Origin: Priestia megaterium
Lineage (GTDB): Bacteria; Bacillota; Bacilli; Bacillales; Bacillaceae_H
Assembly: GCF_023824195.1 (NCBI RefSeq)
Contig: NZ_CP085442.1
Span: 3,324,001-3,388,000, forward strand
Direction: 5' to 3'
DNA: 64,000 bases
Positions 27,421 through 35,106 of the stretch are shown piece after piece (within the stretch, counting starts at the first letter, position 1; every line of letters begins with the position of its first letter). The notes under the pieces were generated by a model. That model saw only the letters and a list, made by a program, of their open reading frames with translations, did not search any database and had not been told where the DNA came from. Made by a program: the position numbers and the translations under genes.

Positions 27421-28548
27421 TTAGCGAATCGCACAGCCGTTTGGTCCAATTTCCATTTCACGCTGTTTTTCTTCATCTGGGCTTACTTTTCCCATATTAG
27501 TTTCACGAATTTCTTGATACGCATTTGGCTGCGGCGGTAAATTATCTGTTACTAAGTGTCTGAACTCTGCTTCGTCTTCAATATTTAATCCATGATTTTC
27601 AGCAAACAAAGTACCTAACTTTTCAGCCACGCTGCCGTTGTCATTTAGCTCATCAATAATCATAAAATGAGCTGGCAATACGATTAGCTCATCTGATAAT
27701 GCTTTATAGCGTTTATAAAGTGTCTCCCACAGATCGCCTACCCAGTCTTCAGCCATACCAGCTAAATCAGGACGTCCAATTGAATCGATGAACAAAATAT
27801 CACCTGAAAGCAAGTATTGATCGTCTACGATAAAAGAAGTTGATCCAATCGTATGACCCGGTGAATAAAGAGGTTGAATCGTAATCGTTGTGTTACCAAT
27901 CACGACATCGCTGCCTTCTTCTAGCGGCTTGTAGTCAAAAATCACTTCTTCTGCATCTTTTGGAGGCAGCCAGTACGCCGCATTAGTTTGTTCAGCAATG
28001 ACTCTTCCTCCTGAAATGTGATCTGCATGAAGGTGAGTATCAAACACATGCTTAATTGTGACACCAAGTTCTTTGGCAAAGTTGATATACACATCCGCCA
28101 TACGTGTCGCATCAATAATAGCAGCTTCACCGTTCGATACGATCATATAAGATAAGCATCCTTTGCCGATACGAACAAACTGATAAATTTCTCCGCCGTC
28201 TTTCAAATCGCCGACTTTAACAGGCTCTAAATATTCACTCCATGCTTTCATACCTCCCTTAAGGTACGATACTGTAAGGCCAGCTTCTGAAAGCATTTCA
28301 GCTACCATCACCGATGAACCTTCTTTGGCACAAACAACTACTACTTCTTTATCAGAAGGGATTTTTTCTAAGATTTCTTCTACTCCGTCTAAAAGATCGA
28401 AGTATGGAACGTTTAAATGATCGAAGTAATGACCTTCAATTTTCCAATCGCTAAAATCACTTTCGTTACGCACGTCCAAGATAAATAACGGTTCTTTATT
28501 AATAATTTTAGATGTAACTTCTTTTGCAGTAAGTGCATGCACTGTCAT
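27421..28548 (-). CDS. Rhodanese-persulfide dioxygenase fusion (CstB/ETHE1-like)
   Basis: A 375-residue fusion. The N-terminal rhodanese (about 7-105) has catalytic Cys73 in VVCAKEGSS. The metallo-beta-lactamase domain (about 120-340) is of ETHE1 type, with THLHADH (His172, His174, Asp176), SPGHTIGS (His232) and SGD (Asp250). The enzyme should oxidise glutathione-like or coenzyme A persulfide to sulfite and pass sulfur through the rhodanese. S. aureus CstB, as I recall it, has the metallo-domain first and is longer; here the rhodanese comes first. The ribosome site lies inside a palindrome resembling the Cst operator. Confidence 0.9.
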   Translation of the reverse strand: MTVHALTAKEVTSKIINKEPLFILDVRNESDFSDWKIEGHYFDHLNVPYFDLLDGVEEILEKIPSDKEVVVVCAKEGSSVMVAEMLSEAGLTVSYLKGGMKAWSEYLEPVKVGDLKDGGEIYQFVRIGKGCLSYMIVSNGEAAIIDATRMADVYINFAKELGVTIKHVFDTHLHADHISGGRVIAEQTNAAYWLPPKDAEEVIFDYKPLEEGSDVVIGNTTITIQPLYSPGHTIGSTSFIVDDQYLLSGDILFIDSIGRPDLAGMAEDWVGDLWETLYKRYKALSDELIVLPAHFMIIDELNDNGSVAEKLGTLFAENHGLNIEDEAEFRHLVTDNLPPQPNAYQEIRETNMGKVSPDEEKQREMEIGPNGCAIR

Positions 28549-28554
28549 ATTAAA

Positions 28555-28570
28555 ATACCTCCTTAGGTAT
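28555..28570. promoter_or_regulatory. CstR-type operator candidate 1
   Basis: ATACC-N6-GGTAT, with AAGGAGG of the fusion gene inside the palindrome. Same 16-base layout as four other sites in the cluster. Confidence 0.55.
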
Positions 28571-28610
28571 ATAAAATATCAAAATTTTTTAATTCACTAT
28601 GATTCATTGG

Positions 28611-29162
28611 TTATTCTACTTTACCGGTCCAGTCACGCATACCAGGAACCACGTTAATTAAGTTTTTAAATCCTTGCTTTTTCATCGTTTGCCCTGCCAT
28701 TTCACTTCGTCTTCCAGAGTGGCAAATAATATAAATTTCATTCTCTTTATTTAATTCAATCGAACGTTTTTCTACTTCACCAAGCGGAATATGAACAACG
28801 CCTGGAATATGAGCTTCATCATATTCTTCTACTTCACGAACGTCTAAAATATGAAGGTGTTCATCACTTTCTACTTTTTTCGCAAATTCTTCTAATGAAA
28901 TTTCAGGAATTGGCGTTACGTTTTCTTCGGCGCCGCCTTTACGAAGAAAGTGATGGAGAACGTCACCTTCTGTCTCTGTACCTAAATACTCATGACCTGT
29001 GCTTTTTGCCCACGCTTGTAAGTCCGCCGTAGAGCCTTTATCCGTTGCTTGAATTTCTAGCACTTGACCTGCTTCTAATTCATTCATTTTCTTCTTTGTT
29101 CTTACGATTGGCATTGGACACGCTAGTCCTTTTGCATCTAATGCGAAGTTTGCTTGCATCAT
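28611..29162 (-). CDS. TusA-rhodanese fusion sulfurtransferase (CstA-like)
   Basis: A 183-residue fusion. The TusA domain (1-75) has Cys15 in GLACPMPIV; the rhodanese domain (about 88-180) has Cys147 in ICHSGRRS. Joining the carrier and transferase in one chain suggests direct sulfur transfer between the two Cys. S. aureus CstA has rhodanese-TusA-DsrE modules in one protein; here they are split, with DsrE encoded next door. ATG follows AAGGAGG. Confidence 0.9.
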   Translation of the reverse strand: MMQANFALDAKGLACPMPIVRTKKKMNELEAGQVLEIQATDKGSTADLQAWAKSTGHEYLGTETEGDVLHHFLRKGGAEENVTPIPEISLEEFAKKVESDEHLHILDVREVEEYDEAHIPGVVHIPLGEVEKRSIELNKENEIYIICHSGRRSEMAGQTMKKQGFKNLINVVPGMRDWTGKVE

Positions 29163-29184
29163 TTCTTTTTCCTCCTTGGTTTAA

Positions 29185-29200
29185 ATACTAGTAAGGGTAT
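29185..29200. promoter_or_regulatory. CstR-type operator candidate 2
   Basis: ATACT-N6-GGTAT, one change from the ATACC form, 22 bases before the TusA-rhodanese start codon. Confidence 0.5.
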
Positions 29201-29217
29201 ATTTTTCTCTAAAAAAA

Positions 29218-29366
29218 TTAGACCGTTTCCCCTTTCCGCTCCATCATTCCGCCGGTCATATTCGTTACACTGTAGCCTTGCTGCTCAAGAAAACGAGCTG
29301 CCATTCCGCTTCTGCCTCCAGAACGACAGACGACAATGTAGTTCTTTGATTTGTCTAAATGAATAA
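29218..29366 (-). pseudogene. Rhodanese remnant, N-terminal half missing
   Basis: Reading leftward from about 29366, one frame gives LIHLDKSKNYIVVCRSGG and then RSGMAARFLEQQGYSV, ending GETV and a stop at 29220-29218. That is the catalytic-Cys half of a single-domain rhodanese. No start codon lies in frame before the next upstream stop, and its first bases are also the last codons of dsrE. A deletion probably joined the end of dsrE to the middle of the rhodanese gene. Confidence 0.75.
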
Positions 29367-29837
29367 GTTTACGTTTCCGTCTTCTGCATCGGCTAAATAC
29401 GCCGCTACGCCCGCATATTCAATATTATCTAGCAGCTCTTTTTCCTGTAATCCTAGAAGATCCATCGTCATCGTACAAGCTACTAGCTTCACATCTTGTT
29501 CTTGCGCCATTTCAATAAGCTGCGGCAAGGTTAGAGCATTATGCTTTTTCATTACGTTTTTAATCATTTTAGGTCCCATACCTGCAAAGTTCATTTTAGA
29601 TAAGCCCATTTTATCCGCACCGCGCGGCATCATTTTGCCGAATATCTTTTCTAAAAATCCTTTTTTCACCGGCACCATTTCTTCTTTACGAAGCGCATTC
29701 AATCCCCAAAACGTATGGAATATCGTCACTTCATGGTCATAAGCAGCCGCTCCGTTGGCAATAATATAAGCTGCCATCACTTTGTCATAATCACCGCTAA
29801 ATAATACAATTGTTGTTCGTTTCTTTTGTTCAGTCAT
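29355..29837 (-). CDS. DsrE/DsrF/DrsH-like sulfur-relay protein
   Basis: A 160-residue DsrE-family protein. It has TTIVLFSGDYDKVMAAYIIA at the start, FHTFWGLNALRK, the basic loop with MPRGADKMGLSKMNF, and the active-site Cys in LVACTMTMDLLG. Such proteins take sulfur from rhodanese/TusA partners. It ends DGNVNLFI, as full-length homologues do, although its last codons overlap a decayed rhodanese. ATG follows AGGAGGG. Part of the leftward sulfur cluster. Confidence 0.85.
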   Translation of the reverse strand: MTEQKKRTTIVLFSGDYDKVMAAYIIANGAAAYDHEVTIFHTFWGLNALRKEEMVPVKKGFLEKIFGKMMPRGADKMGLSKMNFAGMGPKMIKNVMKKHNALTLPQLIEMAQEQDVKLVACTMTMDLLGLQEKELLDNIEYAGVAAYLADAEDGNVNLFI

Positions 29838-29850
29838 GTTGTCCCTCCTA

Positions 29851-29866
29851 TTACCCTATGGGGTAT
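29851..29866. promoter_or_regulatory. CstR-type operator candidate 3
   Basis: TTACC-N6-GGTAT just before the dsrE ribosome site; the inner part TACCC-TATG-GGGTA is a fuller palindrome. No clear -35 box is visible. Confidence 0.5.
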
Positions 29867-29882
29867 ATTTAATTCTAAAAAA

Positions 29883-30110
29883 TTAGCCTTTTTGAATGTA
29901 AAAGATAAATGTGCTGCCTTCTTCTTTAAAATCAATAAGCTCGTGTCCTGTTGATTTTGCCCACGCTGTTAAATCACTTTTAGCACCTTTATCTGTCGTT
30001 TGCACTTCTAATAGTTGACCTGTTGTTAAAGTATCCATTGCTTTTTTTGTTTTTACGATTGGCATTGGACATGCTAATCCTTTTGCATCTAATACATGAT
30101 CACTTTTCAT
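29883..30110 (-). CDS. tusA: TusA-family sulfur carrier protein
   Basis: A 75-residue TusA with Cys14 in GLACPMPIVKTKKAM and ending FIFYIQKG. Cytoplasmic sulfane-sulfur carrier. First gene after cstR, transcribed from its own promoter with a CstR-type operator at its start. Very similar to the copies at 27161 and in the fusion protein. AAAAAGGAGAG precedes the ATG. Confidence 0.9.
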   Translation of the reverse strand: MKSDHVLDAKGLACPMPIVKTKKAMDTLTTGQLLEVQTTDKGAKSDLTAWAKSTGHELIDFKEEGSTFIFYIQKG

Positions 30111-30138
30111 AGTGTTTATCTCTCCTTTTTATATACAT

Positions 30139-30181
30139 ATACCTGTAAGGGTATATTATACTAAATAATTATATTCGTCAA
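30139..30181 (-). promoter_or_regulatory. Promoter with CstR-type operator 4 before tusA
   Basis: TTGACG (30181-30176) and TAATAT (30158-30153) are 17 bases apart. ATACC-N6-GGTAT (30139-30154) overlaps the -10 box and the start point, suitable for repression by CstR. Confidence 0.7.
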
Positions 30182-30201
30182 CTTTAATAAAGTGATGACA
30201 A

Positions 30202-30462
30202 TTAGCGGCTTTTTACTAATAACTGTACAGCTTCTTGCACTAGCCCTGCCGTTGGCTCTCCTTGCTGAAGGCTCTCTCTGACGCACTGTTCAAGATTGCT
30301 GCTCACAATGACTCCCATTGTGCGATCAATAGCACTTCTTGCAGCGGATAATTGAGTCACGACGTCTCGGCAGTCTTTTCCTTGCTCCATCATGCTGAGC
30401 ACACCTTTTAGCTGCCCTTCAATTCGGCGCAGGCGATTTTTCACTTGTTGGTTATACTCCAT
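30202..30462 (-). CDS. cstR: CstR-type persulfide-sensing repressor (CsoR family)
   Basis: An 86-residue helical repressor of the CsoR family. Signature NRLRRIEGQLKGVLSMMEQG at the N-terminus; two Cys, Cys31 (GKDCRDV) and Cys60 (LEQCVRE). The His that completes the copper site in CsoR is replaced (Asn56 region), the pattern of CstR, which responds to per- and polysulfides by linking the two Cys. Its gene overlaps the upstream membrane rhodanese-like gene by 11 bases, and CstR-type sites surround it. Confidence 0.88.
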   Translation of the reverse strand: MEYNQQVKNRLRRIEGQLKGVLSMMEQGKDCRDVVTQLSAARSAIDRTMGVIVSSNLEQCVRESLQQGEPTAGLVQEAVQLLVKSR

Positions 30463-30823
30463 AATCGAATACCCCTTTCTTTCCTTTACTTTTACACTTA
30501 CACGCTGCTAACTCATAGCTGCGCACTTGAAAACCTCTTTTTCGTAAGAACCTTACGCCTACATTTAATTCCACTCTATCTCCGGCAATTAGATGAACGC
30601 TGCCCTGTGGAATTTCTGAATAAAAGCGTTTGAGGTAAGCATACGGAATAACTAACCCCTTAGAATCATGAACTTCATGGTAATGGCGAATATCTACAAC
30701 CGTTCGCCCAAGTTCTTTCCCTTCAGATTCACGCATGCACTGTATCCCTTTAACAGGATAATAACGTCTGTATGCAATAAATAAAATAGCAAGCAACAAC
30801 ACTGCTATATAGCAGCATAACAA
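30452..30823 (-). CDS. Membrane-anchored rhodanese-like protein lacking the catalytic Cys
   Basis: A 123-residue protein with one N-terminal membrane helix (about 3-18) and a shortened rhodanese-like fold: TVVDIRHYHEVHD, IPYAYLKRFYSEIP, VHLIAGDRVELNVG and GVRFLRKRGF. The usual Cys loop is replaced by AGDRVE, so it should not transfer sulfur by itself. The tail is CKCKSKGKKG. It probably starts at TTG 30823, but the ribosome site AAGGCGGTGA is close to it. First gene of the cstR transcript, suggesting a sensor or docking role. Confidence 0.7.
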   Translation of the reverse strand: MLCCYIAVLLLAILFIAYRRYYPVKGIQCMRESEGKELGRTVVDIRHYHEVHDSKGLVIPYAYLKRFYSEIPQGSVHLIAGDRVELNVGVRFLRKRGFQVRSYELAACKCKSKGKKGVFDYGV

Positions 30824-30863
30824 TCACCGCCTTGCTATCGATTTGATGTTGTTTACAAGACTT

Positions 30864-30892
30864 ATATTATACCCCTATAGGTATATTGTCAA
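30864..30892 (-). promoter_or_regulatory. Promoter of the cstR unit with operator 5 in its spacer
   Basis: TTGACA (30892-30887), 17-base spacer, TAATAT (30869-30864), or TATAAT at 15 bases. ATACC-N6-GGTAT (30869-30884) fills the spacer, the classic place for autorepression by a CsoR-family protein. Confidence 0.8.
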
Positions 30893-31111
30893 GCGAGAAA
30901 ATTATATTTAATTTTGCTTATTTACATGGATGCTTTACTACGAACTAACCCACTTTATACAGCTTAGAAATCATGAATGTTTTCTTTAACCTGCTTTATT
31001 TGTGTACCCCCTCCCCTATAGAACAAACATACTTTTCCATTTTCATGCACCACGCGGGCTCGTATATAGCACTAAAAAATAAGCTGACTACGCCATTCAC
31101 CATCTGCGCAC

Positions 31112-31145
31112 AAAAAGTCCAGTTCCTAAGGAGAACTGGACCTTT
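31112..31145 (-). terminator. Terminator after the Trp/His repeat gene
   Basis: GTCCAGTTC / GAACTGGAC stem, seven-base loop, T run on the minus strand. The bases between here and the cstR promoter (30893-31111) hold no convincing gene. Confidence 0.85.
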
Positions 31146-31161
31146 TATGTTAAAAAGCTGA

Positions 31162-31479
31162 TTAGCTTTGATGATAAATATTATGCCATTGATTCCATGA
31201 ACTGTGTGGATGCTGCTGGTGCCATTGATTCCAAGGCACATATGGATTTTGCTGGTGCCACTGATGCCACGTGCCGTGCGGATACTGATGATGCCACTGA
31301 TGCCAAGGTGTGTATGGATGTTGTTGATGCCATTGATTCCATGTGCCGTGCGGATACTGTTTGTGCCACTGCTCCCAAGGTACGTGGGGATGTTGCTGAT
31401 GCCATTGATTCCACGTGCCGTGCGGATGCTGATGATGCCATTGTTCCCATGGAACATAATGCTGCTGTCCTTGATGCAT
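31162..31479 (-). CDS. Trp/His/Gln-rich tandem-repeat protein (eight 12-residue repeats)
   Basis: A 105-residue protein: short leader MHQGQQHYV, then eight 12-residue repeats of the form (P/T/S)W-x-QWH-x-Q-x-P-(H/Y)-x, alternating P-type and T-type, so the DNA period is about 72 bases. No signal peptide or membrane helix. I chose this frame because AAAAGGAGTTG precedes its ATG; other frames through the repeat are long only because of the periodicity. It has its own terminator. The composition suggests metal binding or a structural (for example spore or coat) role, but I do not recognise a family. Confidence 0.75.
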   Translation of the reverse strand: MHQGQQHYVPWEQWHHQHPHGTWNQWHQQHPHVPWEQWHKQYPHGTWNQWHQQHPYTPWHQWHHQYPHGTWHQWHQQNPYVPWNQWHQQHPHSSWNQWHNIYHQS

Positions 31480-31690
31480 GTTTCTTCAACTCCTTTTCCT
31501 TTGCCACATCATATGTTCATTCTTTGATTTAGAGCTTATCTTTTCTTAAATATGGGCGTTTTGATTTCTTATGTATTCATATTGACAGTTATAAAAAAAG
31601 TACGCTTTACAGCTATATAGTTCAATTGTGAATAAAAAGAACTGATCATTTTAATAGAGTAAAAGGCATTAAATTTCTGAACTTGGCACA

Positions 31691-31719
31691 AAAAAACACC
31701 TTCTCATTTAAGAAGGTGT
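31691..31719 (-). terminator. Terminator after fabI
   Basis: ACACCTTCT / AGAAGGTGT stem with six-base loop and a T run on the minus strand, eight bases after the fabI stop. Confidence 0.9.
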
Positions 31720-31726
31720 CTAGGAA

Positions 31727-32506
31727 TTAACCTACAATATTGTAACCAGCGTCTACGTGTACGATTTCTCCCGTTACGCCGCGTGAAAGGTGGCTCAGTA
31801 ATACAACCGTCATGTCGCCAACTTCTGCTTGTGTTACGTTACGCTTAAGAGGTGCTTTTTCTTCAACTTTGTGAAGAATTTGGTTAAAGTCAGAAATGCC
31901 TTTCGCTGCAAGCGTACGAATTGGGCCTGCTGAAATCGCATTTACGCGGATATTGTCTTTCCCTAAGTCTAATGCTAAGTATTTTACTGAAGACTCAAGT
32001 GCTGCTTTCGCTACGCCCATTACGTTATAGCCTTCAACTGCGCGCTCTGCACCAAGATAGCTCATCGCTACAAGAGAACCGCCTTCTGTCATAAGAGGTT
32101 TTACTGCTTTCGCTACCGCGATAAATGAATAAGCGCTTGTATCTTGAGCAAATGCATATCCACTTCTTGATGTATTAATGAACTCACCGTTTAAATCTTC
32201 TGAATGAGCAAACGCAACAGAGTGAATCAATCCGTGAATTGTACCTGCTTCTTCTCCGATTTTTTTGAAAGCTGCTTCAATGCTTTCGTCGCTGTTTACG
32301 TCACATTCAGCAATTAATGTCGCTTGAATTTCATTTTTTTCTAGCAGCTTGTTTAATTTTCCTAGTGAACGTTCTTTACGGTATGTAAAAATTAAGTTTG
32401 CTCCTACTTGATGAAGGGCTTTTGCAACACCCCAAGCAATACTTCTGTCGTTTGCAACTCCCATAATAACAATGTTCTTGTTCTTTAATTGTAATAAATC
32501 TTCCAT
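31727..32506 (-). CDS. fabI: Enoyl-[acyl-carrier-protein] reductase FabI
   Basis: A 259-residue short-chain reductase that reduces trans-2-enoyl-ACP with NADH/NADPH in the last step of fatty-acid elongation. Features: NIVIMGVANDRSIAWGVA (cofactor loop), HSVAFA, the catalytic Tyr-x6-Lys in YNVMGVAKAALE, and ISAGPIRTLAAKG. I place the start at ATG 32506, where GGAGGATAAT precedes; a TTG four codons upstream is part of the ribosome site. The 5' leader has a hairpin plus eight T directly before the ribosome site. Confidence 0.95.
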   Translation of the reverse strand: MEDLLQLKNKNIVIMGVANDRSIAWGVAKALHQVGANLIFTYRKERSLGKLNKLLEKNEIQATLIAECDVNSDESIEAAFKKIGEEAGTIHGLIHSVAFAHSEDLNGEFINTSRSGYAFAQDTSAYSFIAVAKAVKPLMTEGGSLVAMSYLGAERAVEGYNVMGVAKAALESSVKYLALDLGKDNIRVNAISAGPIRTLAAKGISDFNQILHKVEEKAPLKRNVTQAEVGDMTVVLLSHLSRGVTGEIVHVDAGYNIVG

Positions 32507-32516
32507 ATTATCCTCC

Positions 32517-32546
32517 AAAAAAAATTAGTCATCATCGATGACTAAT
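32517..32546 (-). promoter_or_regulatory. Terminator-like hairpin/palindrome in the fabI leader
   Basis: ATTAGTCATC-N3-GATGACTAAT, followed on the minus strand by eight T, which run into the fabI ribosome site. It could be an attenuator, or a DNA operator of FapR type (TTAGT...ACTAA ends, but arms longer than the known 17-base FapR site). A -10 box TATAAT lies upstream near 32570. Confidence 0.6.
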
Positions 32547-32636
32547 AGGTAATTGTATAGTTTTATTATAGCACAAAGATGCTCTTAGTTCCTAAAGGTC
32601 TTATGAATTATCCATTTTTGGTCTATAAATGATCTC

Positions 32637-33509
32637 TTACTTGTCCGAATTCTGCAGCCATGCTTGTGTTGCTTCAGCAAATTTTTTAGCTGCAGGTGAG
32701 AGATGATAACGAGTAGCTAGACCAATTGAACGGTAGCTGTCCACTTGAAACGGAATCGCACGCAGCTCTTGCGGGATGGAATCTAAAAGCATTTCAGGTA
32801 AAATACTAATGCCTAAGTGATGCGTAATCATAGATAAAATAGCACTTTCATCCATTAATTCAAAGCGAATTTCAGGCTGAACGCCCTGTTCTTCAAACAG
32901 TTGCTTAATATCATGATATCCTCCGTACGTCGGCATAATAAACGGCTCTTTCTCTAAATCTTCAAAAGAAACGTTTTTTTGATGGTATAGAGCACTTTGA
33001 TTTGATACGACGCACAGCAGCCGGTCTTTTTTCAAAGAAATAATGTGAAATTGATTTGAATGCGTGATGTTAATAAAGCCGCAGTCGATTTCTCCGCTTA
33101 GCAGCCACTGTTCAATTTCAAGATAATCGCCTTCTTTGAGCTGAATTTGAATTGCCGGATAGTTTTTTTCCATAAGCTGAATAATTTCAGGAAGCCACTT
33201 GGTCGATACGCTTTTAAAAATGCCGATTTTAATCGTTCCTTTTGCAAGACCTAACAGACTGGCTGCTTCTTGATGAACTTTTTCATTTTCTTGGAGCACC
33301 TTGCGAATAGCAAGAAGCATCGTTTCGCCTTCTGTTGTTAAGGTAATACCCGATCTGTTTCGATTTACAAGCGGGAAGCCAAATTCCGATTCAAGGTTTG
33401 TAATGGCATGACTGACCGCTGACTGCGTGAGCGCCAGCGCATCTGCCGCTTTTGTAAAGCTTTTCACTTCCGCTACTTTATTTAATATTTCATATTTTAC
33501 TAAGCTCAT
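32637..33509 (-). CDS. LysR-family transcriptional regulator
   Basis: A 290-residue LysR protein: winged helix at 1-60 (SFTKAADALALTQSAVSHAI), linker helix, and a periplasmic-binding-like effector domain from about 90 (KGTIKIGIFKSVSTKWLP, HHLGISILPEMLL). Divergent from the EamA/DMT transporter gene, which it probably controls. The effector is unknown. Confidence 0.85.
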   Translation of the reverse strand: MSLVKYEILNKVAEVKSFTKAADALALTQSAVSHAITNLESEFGFPLVNRNRSGITLTTEGETMLLAIRKVLQENEKVHQEAASLLGLAKGTIKIGIFKSVSTKWLPEIIQLMEKNYPAIQIQLKEGDYLEIEQWLLSGEIDCGFINITHSNQFHIISLKKDRLLCVVSNQSALYHQKNVSFEDLEKEPFIMPTYGGYHDIKQLFEEQGVQPEIRFELMDESAILSMITHHLGISILPEMLLDSIPQELRAIPFQVDSYRSIGLATRYHLSPAAKKFAEATQAWLQNSDK

Positions 33510-33622
33510 TTTATCCCGCCTAACATGAATTTAATTCATGTTCATCATTATAAAGATTCATTTTATTAATATCAATTTCCTTTGTATACTGTGAGTACAT
33601 CATAAACAATGGAGGGTTGAAC

Positions 33623-34516
33623 GTGAGTTACCGCACACGAGCAAATATGATGATGGTTGGTGTGAATGTATTTTGGGGCATGTCGTACGTGTTTATGAAA
33701 ATGGGGCTGAGTTCGCTCGGGTCATTTACTATTATTGCGCTTAGATGTTTGATTGCTTTTTTTATTGCCGGACTCTTTTTTTATAAGCCTTTACGACAAA
33801 TCACGCGCAAAACAATTGGGTCATCAGCTATTTTAGGCTTTTTACTGTTTTCCGTTTTTTCATTTGTCACGTTTGGCGTCAGCATGACGTCTGCTTCAAA
33901 TGCCGGATTTCTTGTCAGTTTAACGGTCATTTTTGTTCCATTGCTCAATTGCTTGTTAGTAAAGAAGCTTCCTTCTTGGCCGATTGGACTTGGCGTTATC
34001 ACTACCCTAACCGGTATAGGTGTTTTAACTTTAAAGCACTCCTTTCATATGAATGCTGGTGATTTACTTTGCATTGGAACGGCGCTATGTTATGCCATTC
34101 ATATCACGCTGACCGGCACGTTTACGAAAAACGAAAACCCAATTGCTCTCGGCATTTTACAGCTAGGGTTTGCTGGATTATTTGCACTGATTTGCAGCTT
34201 TTTATTTGAACACCCTAGCATCCCAACTACTTTATCATCATGGATTGCAATATTAGGTCTTGGCGTTCTTTGCAGCGCGATTGGATTCATTTGTCAAGCT
34301 ATTGCGCAGCGCTATACAACTCCTACTCACACAGGACTTATTTTTGCAACAGAGCCTATTTTTGCTGCGCTGTTTGCCGTTCTCTTTTTGCATGAGCTGT
34401 TTACGCTTAAAGAACTGATTGGTTCTGTTATTGTGGTTGCCGGGATTTTAATTGCTCAATTAGACGATTTACTATTTAAAAAAAGAGTTCACTATCAAGA
34501 GACATTGCCAAAGTAA
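33623..34516 (+). CDS. EamA/DMT-family transporter
   Basis: A 297-residue membrane protein with ten predicted helices and two EamA domains (VNVFWGMSYVFMKMGL in the first; AIGFICQAIAQRYTTPTHTG in the second). Drug/metabolite or amino-acid efflux type; substrate unknown. GTG at 33623 follows GGAGGGTTGAAC at a good distance; a TTG two codons earlier touches the ribosome site. Divergent LysR gene upstream. Confidence 0.85.
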   Translation: MSYRTRANMMMVGVNVFWGMSYVFMKMGLSSLGSFTIIALRCLIAFFIAGLFFYKPLRQITRKTIGSSAILGFLLFSVFSFVTFGVSMTSASNAGFLVSLTVIFVPLLNCLLVKKLPSWPIGLGVITTLTGIGVLTLKHSFHMNAGDLLCIGTALCYAIHITLTGTFTKNENPIALGILQLGFAGLFALICSFLFEHPSIPTTLSSWIAILGLGVLCSAIGFICQAIAQRYTTPTHTGLIFATEPIFAALFAVLFLHELFTLKELIGSVIVVAGILIAQLDDLLFKKRVHYQETLPK

Positions 34517-34546
34517 AAGCCGCTAGATAAGAATCTAGCGGCTTTT
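34515..34546 (+). terminator. Terminator after the DMT gene
   Basis: AAAGCCGCTAGAT / ATCTAGCGGCTTT stem with a short loop, then TTTATTT. Confidence 0.9.
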
Positions 34547-34591
34547 ATTTCTAAATTAAACGTCCTTCTTCCTAACCATAACCGGTTAGGC

Positions 34592-35083
34592 TTATACCTT
34601 ATATGTATAAAACTTTTTATCTACGTCCATCACCGGGAAATTCGCAGGCAGATTTTCTTTCTCTATAGCTTGAAATCCATTTTTCTCATAAAATCGATGT
34701 GCAGCCCTATATTGTAACGTCGTTCCTAAGTATATTCTTTCCACTTCTCTCTCTTTTGCCCACGCGATGGCTGTATGCAATAACCGGTGAGCTGTTTTGA
34801 AGGTCGCTCCTCTATAAGACTTTGCTACAAACATTTTCCGTAGCGCTACTTGGCGGCTGCCAATGTCTATTAAAGCTACGCTTCCTACTACTTTTTCGTT
34901 GCAAACAGCAACCCAGAAGTTTCCGTTTCCCTGTTGATAAAAGCTTTCGATTTCAAACAAATCAGGCTGATCTTTTTCCGTTATTGGAATTTGGTATTCT
35001 TGCTGCTGAATATGAAGAATTAAATCCACTACTTCTTGTTGATACTTGCTAGCATATGGCTGAATAATGATACTTTCACTCAA
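34592..35083 (-). CDS. GNAT-family N-acetyltransferase
   Basis: A 163-residue GNAT protein: IIQPYASKYQQEVVDLI at the start, VALRKMFVAKSYRG leading into the acetyl-CoA loop, then IYLGTTLQYRAAHRFYEKNGF. Substrate unknown. It starts with TTG behind GTAGAGG. A small membrane protein gene lies 20 bases beyond its end of the unit upstream, on the same strand. Confidence 0.8.
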   Translation of the reverse strand: MSESIIIQPYASKYQQEVVDLILHIQQQEYQIPITEKDQPDLFEIESFYQQGNGNFWVAVCNEKVVGSVALIDIGSRQVALRKMFVAKSYRGATFKTAHRLLHTAIAWAKEREVERIYLGTTLQYRAAHRFYEKNGFQAIEKENLPANFPVMDVDKKFYTYKV

Positions 35084-35106
35084 AACCTCTACCGCCTCTA
35101 ATCAGT

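Noticed and set aside
30973..31161. A 62-residue plus-strand frame in the cstR-repeat intergenic region
   Set aside because: No ribosome site, and it runs through the terminator of the opposite gene.
31162..31479. CRISPR-like array suggested by the regular repeats
   Set aside because: The repeats are contiguous and coding, with no unique spacers and no cas genes nearby.
31181..31532. Long frames on both strands over the Trp/His repeat, such as the Ala/Ser/Met-rich and Asp/Ala-rich versions
   Set aside because: They follow from the 72-base periodicity, which keeps several frames open. Only the minus-strand frame starting at 31479 has a ribosome site.
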